Shown here in pieces: positions 1 through 7,934 of a DNA stretch of 64,000 nucleotides. Source of the stretch: Enterobacter sp. RHBSTW-00994 (GTDB taxonomy: Bacteria; Pseudomonadota; Gammaproteobacteria; Enterobacterales; Enterobacteriaceae). A model generated the notes under the pieces. That model had not been told where the DNA came from and did no database searches. It worked only from the letters and a program-made list of their open reading frames with translations. The position numbers and the translations under genes were made by a program. Location: positions 2,250,588-2,314,587 of the forward strand of contig NZ_CP056199.1 of the NCBI RefSeq assembly GCF_013782625.1, in the 5' to 3' direction. How positions within the stretch are numbered: position 1 is the stretch's first letter; the number at the start of each line of letters is the position of its first letter.

Positions 1-2
1 TC

Positions 3-212
3 ATCGACTCCTTCCTGGTGGTGGTGTTGGGGGGTGTTGGTCAACTGGCCGGCAGCGTCGCGGCGGCCTTTGGTCTGGGCATTTTCAACAAAATCCTTGA
101 ACCACAGATGGGCGCGGTGCTGGGTAAAATCCTGATTCTGGTGGCGATCATACTGTTTATTCAGAAACGTCCGCAGGGATTGTTTGCCCTGAAAGGGAGG
201 GTTACAGACTAA
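3..212 (+). CDS. urtB: Urea ABC transporter permease UrtB, C-terminal end (partial)
   Basis: The gene starts before the window and only its last 69 residues are visible. They read through a glycine-rich stretch (VVLGGVGQLAGS) and a final hydrophobic helix to the typical end KRPQGLFALKGRVTD. This matches the C-terminus of UrtB, one of two inner-membrane permeases of the high-affinity urea importer (LivH-like family). The TAA stop shares its last base with the first base of the next start codon (urtC), so the two are probably translationally coupled. The family assignment rests on the short tail plus the unmistakable urtC-D-E neighbours. Confidence 0.88.
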   Translation: MDSFLVVVLGGVGQLAGSVAAAFGLGIFNKILEPQMGAVLGKILILVAIILFIQKRPQGLFALKGRVTD

Positions 213-1285
213 TGAGCCAGCCACTTACCTTAACGCTGGCGCGCAAAGCGCCACGGACGACGCAAATTGTCGGCTGTTTGCTGGTCGCACTCTTGCTGAT
301 TATGCCATTTTTCGCCTTATTGCCTGCCAGCCATCCGCTGGCCTTATCGACCTGGATGCTGACCTTAACCGGCAAAATTCTCTGTTATGCCATTGTGGCG
401 GTCGCGCTTGATCTGGTGTGGGGGTATGCCGGGATGTTATCGCTGGGGCACGGTATTTTCTTCGCGCTTGGAGGGTATGCCATGGGGATGTACCTGATGC
501 GCCAGGCGTCTGGTGAAGGGCTTCCCGCATTTATGTCATTTCTCTCCTGGAGTGAGCTGCCCTGGTTCTGGTGGGGAACGCAGCATTTTGCCTGGGCGCT
601 GGTGCTGATTGTGATGGTTCCTGGTCTGCTGGCGCTGGTCTTCGGCTGGTTTGCATTCCGTTCAAGAATCAAAGGCGTCTATTTTTCGATCATGACCCAG
701 GCGCTGACCTATGCAGGAATGTTGCTGTTCTTTCGCAATGAAACGGGCTTTGGCGGCAATAACGGCTTTACCGGTTTCACGACACTGCTGGGCTTTTCCG
801 TCACCGCCACCTCAACGCGTATCGCGCTTTTTCTGGCGACCGTCGTGTTACTGCTCCTGGCTCTGGGGGTTGGGTTTGCGCTGGCAAAAAGCAAGTTTGG
901 CCGGATTTTAACGGCCGTGCGCGATGCTGAAAACCGGCTGACATTTTGTGGCTACGACCCGCGCGGATTCAAGCTACTGGTATGGACGCTTTCCGCCGTG
1001 TTGTGCGGCCTGGCGGGGGCGCTGTATGTCCCGCAGGTTGGCATTATCAATCCCGGTGAAATGTCGCCCACTAACTCGATAGAAGCCGCCATCTGGGTGG
1101 CTTTGGGCGGGCGTGGCACACTGGTTGGTCCCGTTATTGGCGCGGCACTGGTAAACGGTGCGAAAAGTATTTTTACCGTTGCGATGCCGGAATACTGGCA
1201 ACTGTTTCTGGGGCTGATTTTTATCGCCGTCACGCTGTTTTTACCGCGCGGCGTCTACGGACTGTTTCGTAAGGGAGAGAAATAA
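212..1285 (+). CDS. urtC: Urea ABC transporter permease UrtC
   Basis: This is a 357-residue polytopic inner-membrane protein of the LivM-like branched-chain amino acid/urea permease family and the second permease of the UrtABCDE urea importer. Strong hydrophobic segments run throughout. The family signature region DLVWGYAGMLSLGHGIFFALGGY lies at about residues 70-90, and a C-terminal LPRGVYGLF motif is present. The start overlaps the end of urtB and the stop overlaps the urtD start, the usual arrangement of coupled subunits. In known systems the importer supplies urea to urease or urea amidolyase and is under nitrogen control, but the promoter lies outside the window. Length is normal for the family. 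Confidence 0.93.
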   Translation: MSQPLTLTLARKAPRTTQIVGCLLVALLLIMPFFALLPASHPLALSTWMLTLTGKILCYAIVAVALDLVWGYAGMLSLGHGIFFALGGYAMGMYLMRQASGEGLPAFMSFLSWSELPWFWWGTQHFAWALVLIVMVPGLLALVFGWFAFRSRIKGVYFSIMTQALTYAGMLLFFRNETGFGGNNGFTGFTTLLGFSVTATSTRIALFLATVVLLLLALGVGFALAKSKFGRILTAVRDAENRLTFCGYDPRGFKLLVWTLSAVLCGLAGALYVPQVGIINPGEMSPTNSIEAAIWVALGGRGTLVGPVIGAALVNGAKSIFTVAMPEYWQLFLGLIFIAVTLFLPRGVYGLFRKGEK

Positions 1286-2082
1286 TGCAGCCAGCCGAAG
1301 GATTGTTTACCCGTCAGTTGCCGGGTGATCGGTTTCGTGACCAGACCGATCCCGTGCTACAGCTTGAGGCGATAAACGTTAATTTCGATGGATTTCAGGC
1401 GCTGACGGATCTTTCTCTGAATATTGGTGTTGGCGAACTGCGCTGTGTGATTGGACCAAATGGTGCGGGCAAAACCACGCTGATGGACGTCATCACCGGC
1501 AAAACCCGGCCTCAGAGCGGGCGGGCGATTTATGATCAATCGGTTGATCTGACGGCCCTTGATTCTGCCGCCATCGCCCGCCAGGGCATCGGGCGGAAAT
1601 TCCAGAAGCCGACGGTGTTTGAAGCGCTGACGGTATCAGAAAATCTTGAACTGGCGATGAAGAGTGACAAATCTGTCTGGGCAAGTTTGTGGGCAAAACT
1701 GAATAGCGAACAGATTGATCGCATCGATGAGATGCTGGTGCTGTTGCGTTTGAGCAGTGAACGGGACAGGCGCGCCGGGTTGCTCTCTCATGGACAAAAG
1801 CAGTTTCTTGAAATCGGAATGCTGCTGGTGCAGGACCCGCATCTGTTGCTCCTGGATGAACCCGCAGCAGGAATGACCGATGCCGAAACCGAGTACACGG
1901 CAGAGCTGTTTCGTACGCTGGCGGGAAAACATTCCCTGATGGTGGTGGAGCACGATATGGGCTTTGTGGAAACCATTGCCGATCATGTGACGGTCCTGCA
2001 TCAGGGGCGGGTGCTGGCAGAAGGCTCGCTTCGCGACGTGCAGGCCAACGAGCAGGTAATAGACGTTTATCTGGGACGCTAA
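1285..2082 (+). CDS. urtD: Urea ABC transporter ATP-binding protein UrtD
   Basis: This 265-residue cytoplasmic ATPase is one of the two nucleotide-binding subunits of the urea importer. It has a Walker A motif GPNGAGKTT near residue 60, a signature region LLSHGQKQFLEIG, and a Walker B LLLLDEPAAGM followed by the switch histidine in VVEHDMGFV. An N-terminal extension of about 25 residues (with QLPGDRFRDQTDPVL) before the ABC domain is typical of UrtD rather than LivG. The start overlaps the urtC stop and urtE begins 7 bases downstream. The signature reads LSHGQ instead of LSGGQ, which is common in this subfamily. Confidence 0.93.
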   Translation: MQPAEGLFTRQLPGDRFRDQTDPVLQLEAINVNFDGFQALTDLSLNIGVGELRCVIGPNGAGKTTLMDVITGKTRPQSGRAIYDQSVDLTALDSAAIARQGIGRKFQKPTVFEALTVSENLELAMKSDKSVWASLWAKLNSEQIDRIDEMLVLLRLSSERDRRAGLLSHGQKQFLEIGMLLVQDPHLLLLDEPAAGMTDAETEYTAELFRTLAGKHSLMVVEHDMGFVETIADHVTVLHQGRVLAEGSLRDVQANEQVIDVYLGR

Positions 2083-2088
2083 GGAGCC

Positions 2089-2790
2089 ATGATGTTACAG
2101 GTTAACGAACTGAATCAGTATTACGGTGGGAGCCATATCCTGCGGGGTGTAAGTTTTGAGGCGGTGACTGGCGAAGTTACGTGTCTGCTGGGGCGTAATG
2201 GGGTTGGAAAAACCACGCTGCTTAAATGTCTGATGGGGTTGATCCCGGCACGTACCGGAGAGGTGATGTGGCAGGGGAAACCCATCACGCACAGTAAACC
2301 GCACCAGCGGGTGCAGTCGGGGGTGGCGTATGTGCCTCAGGGGCGCGAAATCTTCCCGCGCTTAACCGTTGAAGAGAACCTTCTGCTGGGGTTGTCCCGG
2401 TTTTCGGCGCGGGAAGCGAAAAACGTACCGGAGGAGATCTGGCAGCTGTTCCCCATTTTAAAAGAGATGAAGCATCGCCGAGGGGGCGATCTTTCCGGGG
2501 GGCAGCAGCAACAGCTGGCGATTGGACGTGCGCTGGCGAGTCGTCCTCAACTGCTTATTCTGGATGAACCCACGGAAGGCATTCAGCCTTCAGTAATCAA
2601 AGAGATTGGCCTGGTGATCCGTAAACTTGCTGACCGGGGCGATATGGCGATTCTGCTGGTGGAGCAGTTTTACGATTTTGCAGCAGAGCTGGCCGATAGC
2701 TACTTGCTCATGTCCCGAGGGACGATCATTCAGCGTGGCCGGGGTGAAAATATGGAGCAGGAAGGTGTGCGCGGACGGGTTGCGATCTAA
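2089..2790 (+). CDS. urtE: Urea ABC transporter ATP-binding protein UrtE
   Basis: This 233-residue LivF-type ATPase is the second nucleotide-binding subunit and the last gene of the urt operon. It has Walker A GRNGVGKTT, the Q-loop region VPQGREIFPRLTVEENL, the signature LSGGQQQQLAIGRAL, Walker B LLILDEPTEGIQPS and the switch region LLVEQFYDFA. Two ATG codons are adjacent (2089 and 2092). The AAGGAG ribosome-binding site just before them fits the second slightly better, so the first residue is uncertain. The stop is followed at once by the Zur box of zinT, so the operon ends here. I see no clear intrinsic terminator between the two. Confidence 0.93.
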   Translation: MMLQVNELNQYYGGSHILRGVSFEAVTGEVTCLLGRNGVGKTTLLKCLMGLIPARTGEVMWQGKPITHSKPHQRVQSGVAYVPQGREIFPRLTVEENLLLGLSRFSAREAKNVPEEIWQLFPILKEMKHRRGGDLSGGQQQQLAIGRALASRPQLLILDEPTEGIQPSVIKEIGLVIRKLADRGDMAILLVEQFYDFAAELADSYLLMSRGTIIQRGRGENMEQEGVRGRVAI

Positions 2791-2809
2791 AATGTTATAA
2801 TATAACATT
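2791..2809 (+). promoter_or_regulatory. Zur operator upstream of zinT
   Basis: The bases AATGTTATA-A-TATAACATT form a perfect 9+1+9 palindrome. They match the enterobacterial Zur box (core TGTTATA-N-TATAACA) that controls znuABC, zinT and ykgM/ykgO. It sits 33 bases before the zinT start, where zinc-loaded Zur would block transcription. Direct observation: the palindrome. Inference: zinc repression of zinT. Confidence 0.88.
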
Positions 2810-2842
2810 CTCGCTCTTATAAAACGGAGTGAGGGTTTTGTT

Positions 2843-3484
2843 TTGGCTGCACATATTGGGAAATTTGCAATGACTCTGGGGGCGCTGCTGGTCAGCGGCC
2901 AGCTGTTTGCCCATTCACACGGTCACCAGATGACCGAAGCGGAACAGAAAGCGGCGAACGGCGTGTTTGAAGATAAAGACGTTAAAGACCGGAAGCTGTC
3001 TGACTGGGACGGTGTCTGGCAGTCCGTTTATCCTTACTTAGTTGACGGTGCGCTGGACCCGGTGTTTAAGAAGAAAGCGGAAAAGGATAAAAGCAAATCC
3101 TTTGATGAGGTTAAAGCCTATTACCGCAAAGGGTATGCGACCGACGTGGAAACCATTGGTATTGAAAACAATGTCATGGAGTTCCACAAAGGCAAAGAGG
3201 TGAGCAGCTGTCATTACGATTACAGCGGCTACAAAATCCTGACCTATACCTCAGGGAAGAAAGGCGTTCGTTATTTGTTCGAATGTAAGGATTCCACCAG
3301 TAAAGCACCGAAGTTTGTCCAGTTCAGCGATCATATCATTGGGCCGAAAGCGTCCAGCCATTTCCATATCTTTATGGGCAACACATCCCATGAAGCGTTG
3401 TTAAAAGAGATGGATAACTGGCCGACGTACTACCCGAACGAGATGTACAAAGAGCAGGTTGTGGACGAGATGCTCCACCACTAA
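2843..3484 (+). CDS. zinT: Periplasmic zinc/cadmium-binding protein ZinT
   Basis: This 213-residue periplasmic protein is homologous to E. coli ZinT (YodA), which binds Zn(II)/Cd(II) and helps pass zinc to ZnuA during zinc starvation. An N-terminal signal peptide ends near LFA|HSHGHQ, exposing a His-rich mature N-terminus. The conserved lipocalin-like body ([32 protein letters not shown]) contains the metal-ligand histidines. The best start is TTG at 2843, preceded by GGAGTGAGGG; no in-frame ATG comes before the signal peptide. A Zur box lies directly upstream. E. coli ZinT is 216 residues, so the length is normal. Confidence 0.93.
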   Translation: MAAHIGKFAMTLGALLVSGQLFAHSHGHQMTEAEQKAANGVFEDKDVKDRKLSDWDGVWQSVYPYLVDGALDPVFKKKAEKDKSKSFDEVKAYYRKGYATDVETIGIENNVMEFHKGKEVSSCHYDYSGYKILTYTSGKKGVRYLFECKDSTSKAPKFVQFSDHIIGPKASSHFHIFMGNTSHEALLKEMDNWPTYYPNEMYKEQVVDEMLHH

Positions 3485-3489
3485 TCCAC

Positions 3490-3523
3490 GCATGCGGGGT
3501 GGTAACCGCGCCACCCCGCATGC
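3490..3523. terminator. Perfect 13-bp stem-loop between zinT and ydeE
   Basis: GCATGCGGGGTGG (3490-3502) pairs perfectly with CCACCCCGCATGC (3511-3523) around an 8-base loop. It separates two convergent genes, zinT and ydeE. No uninterrupted T-run follows directly (a TTTTT lies about 11 bases on in the + direction, already inside ydeE), so it is probably a bidirectional terminator or a 3'-end stabiliser. Confidence 0.6.
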
Positions 3524-3526
3524 CGT

Positions 3527-4717
3527 TCAGGCTGTTTTTACCTCTTCGCGCCACGCCTTCACGCTCATTCCGCGTAAAATCATCAGCCAGGCAATCACAA
3601 TCGCCGCCATCATAATCACAAATAGCGACCAGTGCGGCAGATGGGTCAGAATGATACCGGTAATCATCGGGTTTGCCGCCGCACCCAGCCACCCCAGCGC
3701 TTGTGCGGAGAAGTAACTCGCTTTCATACCGGGAGGGGCGATGTTGTCGATCAACATGTATTCACCCGGAGCATAAATAATCTCCCCGAGCGTAAAGACC
3801 GCCGCCGCGACGCCCCAGTAAATGAGGTTACTGCCAGAGAACATAAACCCGCCCAGCCCAAGCACAAAGAACAGCGTGCCGATGGCCATCAACGGGCGAA
3901 TATTACGGTCGGAAATTTTGCGGCCAATGATGTATTGAAGCGTCACCACAACTGCTGCGTTAACCGGAAGCACGACGGCCACCACGTTTTGCGCAAAATC
4001 ACTGTCATCGTTGGCGACGAGAACATACTGGGAAATACAGGTTGCAAAAGAACCGCCTACGTATGACGCGAGCAGGCCAGAGAGTGTGTACCAGAACAGG
4101 GCGCGGTCGCGCAGTAACACCGAAGGCTGCCACGGCGTTGTCTCCTGAACCGTATCTGCTGCAATACTCTGCACATACCGCTGGATAAAGACCAGGGGCA
4201 GCGCGGCGCAAAATGCCGCCAGCCAGAATGGCAGTTGCAGGCTGTACATCACCAGTAACGTGCCAATCGGCGGCCCGACCGTCCAGCCGATATTTAAAAA
4301 ACTGTAGTTGAGTGAAAAGACGCGCGCTTTTTCACTCGGTGTGAGCACGTCGGCAAACCAGGCCTTCAGTACGGTAGAAAAGACGGAATAAGCGCAGTTA
4401 ATCAGGGAGAAAAACATCACCACCAGCGTGACGTTATCTACCAGCGGAATCGCTACAAACCCGGCAATAAAGGCCGCAATGGAGATCAACATGTAGCGTT
4501 TCTTATCGAACTTATCTGCCAGGATGCCAAAGCCCATGCTAAACACCACACCGATGGTCAGTGCGATGGTCAGTGCATAACCAATATTCTCAACGCTCAT
4601 GTTGTAAACACGGGTGAGATAGATGGTCATAAACGGCAATGTCGCGCCACGACCAATGGTTAATAACAATGAGGATGCCAACAACGCTGCGGTTGAGCGC
4701 CTGAGAGATGTTTTCAT
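3527..4717 (-). CDS. ydeE: MFS transporter YdeE (dipeptide/drug efflux)
   Basis: This major facilitator superfamily protein has 12 predicted hydrophobic segments. It aligns closely with E. coli YdeE, reported to export dipeptides and some drugs across the inner membrane. Family marks include LLTIGRGATLPFMTIYL near the N-terminus, the A-like loop GILADKFDKKRYM, and FTLGEIIYAPGEYMLIDNIAPP in the second half. I choose the ATG at 4717 (396 residues, E. coli 395), which has AGGA 6 bases upstream. An in-frame ATG at 4732 has no such site. It is convergent with zinT and divergent from eamA, as expected from E. coli, where eamA and ydeE are neighbours. Confidence 0.92.
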   Translation of the reverse strand: MKTSLRRSTAALLASSLLLTIGRGATLPFMTIYLTRVYNMSVENIGYALTIALTIGVVFSMGFGILADKFDKKRYMLISIAAFIAGFVAIPLVDNVTLVVMFFSLINCAYSVFSTVLKAWFADVLTPSEKARVFSLNYSFLNIGWTVGPPIGTLLVMYSLQLPFWLAAFCAALPLVFIQRYVQSIAADTVQETTPWQPSVLLRDRALFWYTLSGLLASYVGGSFATCISQYVLVANDDSDFAQNVVAVVLPVNAAVVVTLQYIIGRKISDRNIRPLMAIGTLFFVLGLGGFMFSGSNLIYWGVAAAVFTLGEIIYAPGEYMLIDNIAPPGMKASYFSAQALGWLGAAANPMITGIILTHLPHWSLFVIMMAAIVIAWLMILRGMSVKAWREEVKTA

Positions 4718-4908
4718 ATTCCTGTCCGACATGTGCTTATGATTTTTTGTTGTGTCTTATCAGGAGTAACACGCCATAAGGGGCTTGTATAGCACCTAAT
4801 TTATCCGTAAGTGCTTCGCCTGACTGCCAGAATTAATGATCTTTTCCTTCGCGCTTTTTTTCGTTACCTTGAATCTGTTTACAAAAATTTAATAATCAGG
4901 GGCAGGGT

Positions 4909-5808
4909 ATGACGCGTAAAGACGGGCTGCTGGCGTTGCTGGTGGTCGTGGTATGGGGGCTTAATTTCGTCGTAATCAAAGTCGGTTTACACAATATGCC
5001 GCCATTAATGCTGGCGGGGTTACGTTTTCTTCTGGTGGCCTTCCCGGCGCTGTTTTTTGTTGCCCGCCCTAAAATTCCATTTCGTCTGCTGTTGGGTTAT
5101 GGCCTGACAATTAGCTTTGGCCAGTTTGCCTTTCTGTTTTGCGCGATTAAGTTTGGTATGCCTGCGGGGCTTGCTTCCCTGGTGTTACAGGCCCAGGCTT
5201 TCTTTACCATCATTCTCGGGGCGTTTTTCTTTGGTGAGCGTTTACAGGGCAAGCAACTGGCAGGGATCACGCTGGCGGTTTTTGGTGTGCTGGTGCTGGT
5301 AGAAGCAAGCCTGAACGGCCAGCATGTGGCGTTGCTCGGTTTTATGCTGACGCTGGCGGCGGGCCTGAGCTGGGCGTGCGGGAATATTTTCAACAAACTG
5401 ATCATGCAGCATGAAGCGCGTCCTCCCGTCATGTCACTCGTGGTCTGGAGTGCACTGATCCCGATTGTACCGTTCATGGTAGCCTCTTTTGTGTTTGATG
5501 GCCCGACGTTGATGATCAACAGCCTGGTGAATATTGACCTGACCACCATTTTGTCGCTGATCTATCTGGCGTTTATCGCCACGATTGTGGGTTACGGTAT
5601 CTGGGGCTCGCTGCTCGGGCGCTATGAAACCTGGCGCGTGGCCCCGCTGTCATTGCTGGTTCCGGTGGTGGGGATTGCCAGTGCGGCGTTACTGTTGGGA
5701 GAGCAGCTCAGTGCGTTGCAGTTGCTGGGGGCGGCGCTGATTATGGCCGGTCTGTACATTAACGTTTTTGGATTGCGCGTGCGTCGGGCGACGCAGGTGA
5801 GACATTAA
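4909..5808 (+). CDS. eamA: O-acetylserine/cysteine exporter EamA
   Basis: This 299-residue inner-membrane protein has two EamA (DMT superfamily) repeats and about ten membrane segments. It matches E. coli EamA (YdeD), which exports O-acetylserine and cysteine pathway metabolites. The opening VVVVWGLNFVVIKVGLHNMPP and the repeat boundary GLSWACGNIFNKLIMQ are typical. The length equals that of the E. coli protein. It is convergent with marRAB, with the marRAB terminator in the 38-base gap. In E. coli it also lies between marB and ydeE. Confidence 0.93.
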   Translation: MTRKDGLLALLVVVVWGLNFVVIKVGLHNMPPLMLAGLRFLLVAFPALFFVARPKIPFRLLLGYGLTISFGQFAFLFCAIKFGMPAGLASLVLQAQAFFTIILGAFFFGERLQGKQLAGITLAVFGVLVLVEASLNGQHVALLGFMLTLAAGLSWACGNIFNKLIMQHEARPPVMSLVVWSALIPIVPFMVASFVFDGPTLMINSLVNIDLTTILSLIYLAFIATIVGYGIWGSLLGRYETWRVAPLSLLVPVVGIASAALLLGEQLSALQLLGAALIMAGLYINVFGLRVRRATQVRH

Positions 5809-5819
5809 GGCATAAAAAA

Positions 5820-5837
5820 GCCCCGCATCAGCGGGGC
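5820..5837 (-). terminator. Intrinsic terminator of marRAB
   Basis: GCCCCGC-ATCA-GCGGGGC forms a 7-bp GC stem. On the minus strand it is followed by six T residues (plus-strand A-run 5814-5819), and it lies 10 bases after the marB stop. This is a textbook rho-independent terminator for marRAB. The plus strand lacks a T-run after the stem, so it is less suited to stop eamA transcription. Confidence 0.88.
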
Positions 5838-5846
5838 AAAAACGAA

Positions 5847-6065
5847 TCAGAGGTCGTGCTGATTGTAATATGGCACGCCTAATTCGTCGGATTTGTCGCT
5901 GCCAGCACCCATATGATTGAAATCAAAAGGTGACTGGTCATGTGCAGAGGGCAGGATCATCGCATCACGATTGTTCTGCTGTGCTACACGGGGTGTTTGC
6001 TCCGCGAAGGTCTGGCCGGAGACCAGCACCAGCAAGGTGAGGGCGGCGGAGGCGATAACTTTCAT
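5847..6065 (-). CDS. marB: Periplasmic Mar regulon modulator MarB
   Basis: This 72-residue protein has a cleavable signal peptide (hydrophobic LTLLVLVSG, cleavage after TFA) and the E. coli MarB-like mature part ending GVPYYNQHDL. MarB is the last gene of marRAB; in E. coli its loss modestly raises marA expression, and its mechanism is unclear. GAGGAAATC precedes the ATG. Length equals that of E. coli MarB. It follows marA by 32 bases and ends at the operon terminator. Confidence 0.9.
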   Translation of the reverse strand: MKVIASAALTLLVLVSGQTFAEQTPRVAQQNNRDAMILPSAHDQSPFDFNHMGAGSDKSDELGVPYYNQHDL

Positions 6066-6097
6066 GATTTCCTCGGTTACGTCTTTACAGGCGATGA

Positions 6098-6478
6098 TTA
6101 GCTACAGTGTTTTAACGGATACAGGTATCGGGATTCACCCGGCATACTGGTGATGCGATACTTATGAGGCGGCACGTCAAAGTAGTTCTTAAACGTCCGC
6201 GTCAGAGTTTGTTGCGATTCAAACCCATAACGCTCCGCCAGATACAGGATCGGTTCATTGCTTTCTTTCAGCTTCTGGGCAATTTCTGTCAGCTTGCGGC
6301 TGCGAATGTATTGACCCAATGAATGCCCGGTCTCTTTTTTGAACATCCGTTGCAGGTGCCATTTTGAGTAACCTGAACGCTCTGACACTTTCTCAAGGGA
6401 GAGCGGCGATTCCAGGTTATCTTCGATCCAGTCCAAAATGCTATGAATAGTAATAGCGTCAGTATTGCGTCTGGACAT
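6098..6478 (-). CDS. marA: Multiple antibiotic resistance activator MarA
   Basis: This AraC/XylS-family activator of about 126 residues consists only of the two helix-turn-helix motifs, with no ligand domain, as in E. coli MarA. The first HTH includes [23 protein letters not shown] and the second [23 protein letters not shown]. It binds marboxes to switch on efflux (acrAB-tolC), micF and its own operon. I prefer the ATG at 6478 (protein begins MSRRN), with AGAGG 7 bases upstream. An in-frame ATG at 6484 sits too close to that site. It lies 18 bases after marR. Confidence 0.94.
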   Translation of the reverse strand: MSRRNTDAITIHSILDWIEDNLESPLSLEKVSERSGYSKWHLQRMFKKETGHSLGQYIRSRKLTEIAQKLKESNEPILYLAERYGFESQQTLTRTFKNYFDVPPHKYRITSMPGESRYLYPLKHCS

Positions 6479-6496
6479 CGTCATACCTCTTTCTGT

Positions 6497-6931
6497 TTAC
6501 GGCAGGATTTTCTTAAGCAAGTGCTCAAGCGTTGCCACTTCATCCGCCGTTAAGTTTTTTGTTAGTTCCTGGTGCAGTGTTTGTCCTACTAACTGATGAC
6601 ATTGCTCACACATTGCTGCGCCGTCGCGGGTGAGTTTCACCAACACGCCACGTTTGTCATTCGGGTTAGGGCTTCGTTCTATCCATCCTTTGCAGACGAG
6701 ACGATCCAGCATGCGGGTTAATGCACCCAGATCGACAGAGAGCACCTTTTTCAGCTCAACCGGTGTGATACACACTTCGCAGCGAATGGAGCACAGCACT
6801 TTGAACTGTGTCGCTGTGATATCAAGCGGTGACAAATAGTCATTGAGCAGGCGATCTTTTTTCTGGTTTACCATGTGAATAAGACGTCCCAGTGGAATAA
6901 TTTCGTTAAAGAGATCACTGGTGCTTTTCAC
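6497..6931 (-). CDS. marR: Mar operon repressor MarR
   Basis: This 144-residue winged-helix repressor is near-identical in its conserved core to E. coli MarR (FNEIIPLGRLIHMVNQKKDRLLND, DLGALTRMLDRLVCKGWIER). It represses marRAB by binding two sites in marO and is released by salicylate and other phenols, or by copper-driven oxidation of cysteine in E. coli. The start is the GTG at 6931, giving VKSTSDLFNE as in E. coli; the frame stays open upstream but that part is not protein-like. The second MarR site overlaps the start region. The copper-sensing Cys of E. coli (C80) is kept within LVCKGW. Confidence 0.94.
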   Translation of the reverse strand: MKSTSDLFNEIIPLGRLIHMVNQKKDRLLNDYLSPLDITATQFKVLCSIRCEVCITPVELKKVLSVDLGALTRMLDRLVCKGWIERSPNPNDKRGVLVKLTRDGAAMCEQCHQLVGQTLHQELTKNLTADEVATLEHLLKKILP

Positions 6932-6934
6932 AAT

Positions 6935-6952
6935 GGTTGCCCTGGCAAGTAG
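6935..6952 (-). promoter_or_regulatory. marO site II (MarR operator)
   Basis: Read on the minus strand, TACTTGCCAGGGCAACC is the second MarR half-palindrome (TTGCC-N-GGGCAA), as in E. coli marO. It lies between the transcription start and the marR GTG codon, over the ribosome-binding region. Confidence 0.8.
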
Positions 6953-6966
6953 TTTAATCACGGCAG

Positions 6967-6995
6967 ATATTATTGCTCAGGCAAGTATAAGTCAA
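6967..6995 (-). promoter_or_regulatory. marRAB promoter with MarR site I
   Basis: On the minus strand, TTGACT (6990-6995) is followed by a 17-base spacer and TAATAT (6967-6972). The spacer contains ACTTGCCTGAGCAA, the first MarR site, so the repressor sits between -35 and -10 as in E. coli marO. Confidence 0.85.
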
Positions 6996-7011
6996 CTGAA
7001 TGAATTGGCCG

Positions 7012-7031
7012 ATGCCACGATTTGCTAAAAC
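7012..7031. promoter_or_regulatory. marbox upstream of marRAB
   Basis: ATGCCACGATTTGCTAAAAC closely resembles the marbox (binding site for MarA, SoxS and Rob) that lies just upstream of the marRAB -35 element in E. coli. It lets MarA activate its own operon. It fits the consensus AYnGCACnnWnnRYYAAAY with one clear mismatch. Confidence 0.75.
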
Positions 7032-7144
7032 GTTTCATGAACTTTTCTTGAGTGCTTTCAAATCAGAAACATAACGAAGAGTTATCGTACGGAGTGTAAA
7101 TAATCCTTACCTTGTGCTGATGGCTCAAACCTACAGTTTCCCCC

Positions 7145-7150
7145 TATAAT
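7145..7150 (+). promoter_or_regulatory. marC -10 element
   Basis: A perfect TATAAT lies 36 bases before the marC ATG, oriented away from marRAB. No convincing -35 is seen (TGGCTC with an 18-base spacer is the nearest). Divergent promoters in this region are known in E. coli. Confidence 0.5.
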
Positions 7151-7186
7151 TGCGAAGTTGATTATGGATAAGGACAGCGACGCACT

Positions 7187-7852
7187 ATGTTGGATTTGAT
7201 TAAAGCAATTGGTCTTGGGCTGGTGGTGTTACTGCCTTTGGCAAACCCGTTAACGACAGTGGCGTTATTTCTGGGGCTGGCGGGAAACATGAACAGCGCG
7301 GAGCGTAATCATCAGTCGATGATGGCTTCTGTGTACGTGTTCGCCATCATGATGGTCGCGTATTACGCTGGACAACTGGTCATGAATACCTTCGGGATCT
7401 CTATTCCCGGCTTGCGTATTGCGGGTGGGCTGATTGTGGCGTTTATCGGTTTCAGAATGTTGTTCCCGGCGCAAAAAGCACATGAGTCACCTGAGGCGAA
7501 AAGTAAATCAGAAGAGCTGGAAACAGAACCGAGCGCCAATATCGCTTTTGTACCATTAGCCATGCCAAGTACGGCGGGGCCGGGGACAATAGCGATGATT
7601 ATCAGCTCGGCCTCCACGGTACGTGACGGGACGACATTCCCGGACTGGGTAGTGACCGTCGCGCCGCCCGTCATTTTTGCACTTATTGGCATTATTGTGT
7701 GGGGTTCGCTGCGCAGTTCAGGTGCAATTATGCGCTGGGTGGGCAAGGGCGGTATCGAGGCCATTTCCCGTTTGATGGGTTTCCTGCTGGTGTGTATGGG
7801 CGTGCAGTTTATTATTAATGGCGTGCTGGAAATTATTAAGACTTACCACTGA
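7187..7852 (+). CDS. marC: MarC family inner-membrane protein
   Basis: This 221-residue protein with six predicted membrane segments matches E. coli MarC (UPF0056). It is transcribed divergently from marRAB. Despite its name, deletion in E. coli does not alter antibiotic resistance and its function is unknown. Conserved marks are [17 protein letters not shown] at the N-terminus and [17 protein letters not shown] near residue 125. AAGGA lies upstream of the ATG with a rather long spacer. The REP-type repeat follows the stop. Confidence 0.93.
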   Translation: MLDLIKAIGLGLVVLLPLANPLTTVALFLGLAGNMNSAERNHQSMMASVYVFAIMMVAYYAGQLVMNTFGISIPGLRIAGGLIVAFIGFRMLFPAQKAHESPEAKSKSEELETEPSANIAFVPLAMPSTAGPGTIAMIISSASTVRDGTTFPDWVVTVAPPVIFALIGIIVWGSLRSSGAIMRWVGKGGIEAISRLMGFLLVCMGVQFIINGVLEIIKTYH

Positions 7853-7859
7853 GTTTATT

Positions 7860-7927
7860 GCCGGGTGGCGCTTCGCTTACCCGGCCTGGAAGACGTACAG
7901 GCCCGTGCTAACAAAGCGCCGTCGGGC
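7860..7927. repeat. REP/BIME-type palindromic element between marC and sotB
   Basis: GCCGGGTGGCGCTTCGCTTACCCGGC (7860-7885) is a typical enterobacterial REP hairpin with a TTCG-type loop region. A second, diverged inverted unit ending GCGCCGTCGGGC lies at about 7900-7927. Such units sit between the 3' ends of convergent genes, as here, where they stabilise mRNA 3' ends or bind gyrase/IHF. Confidence 0.8.
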
Positions 7928-7934
7928 AAAAAAT

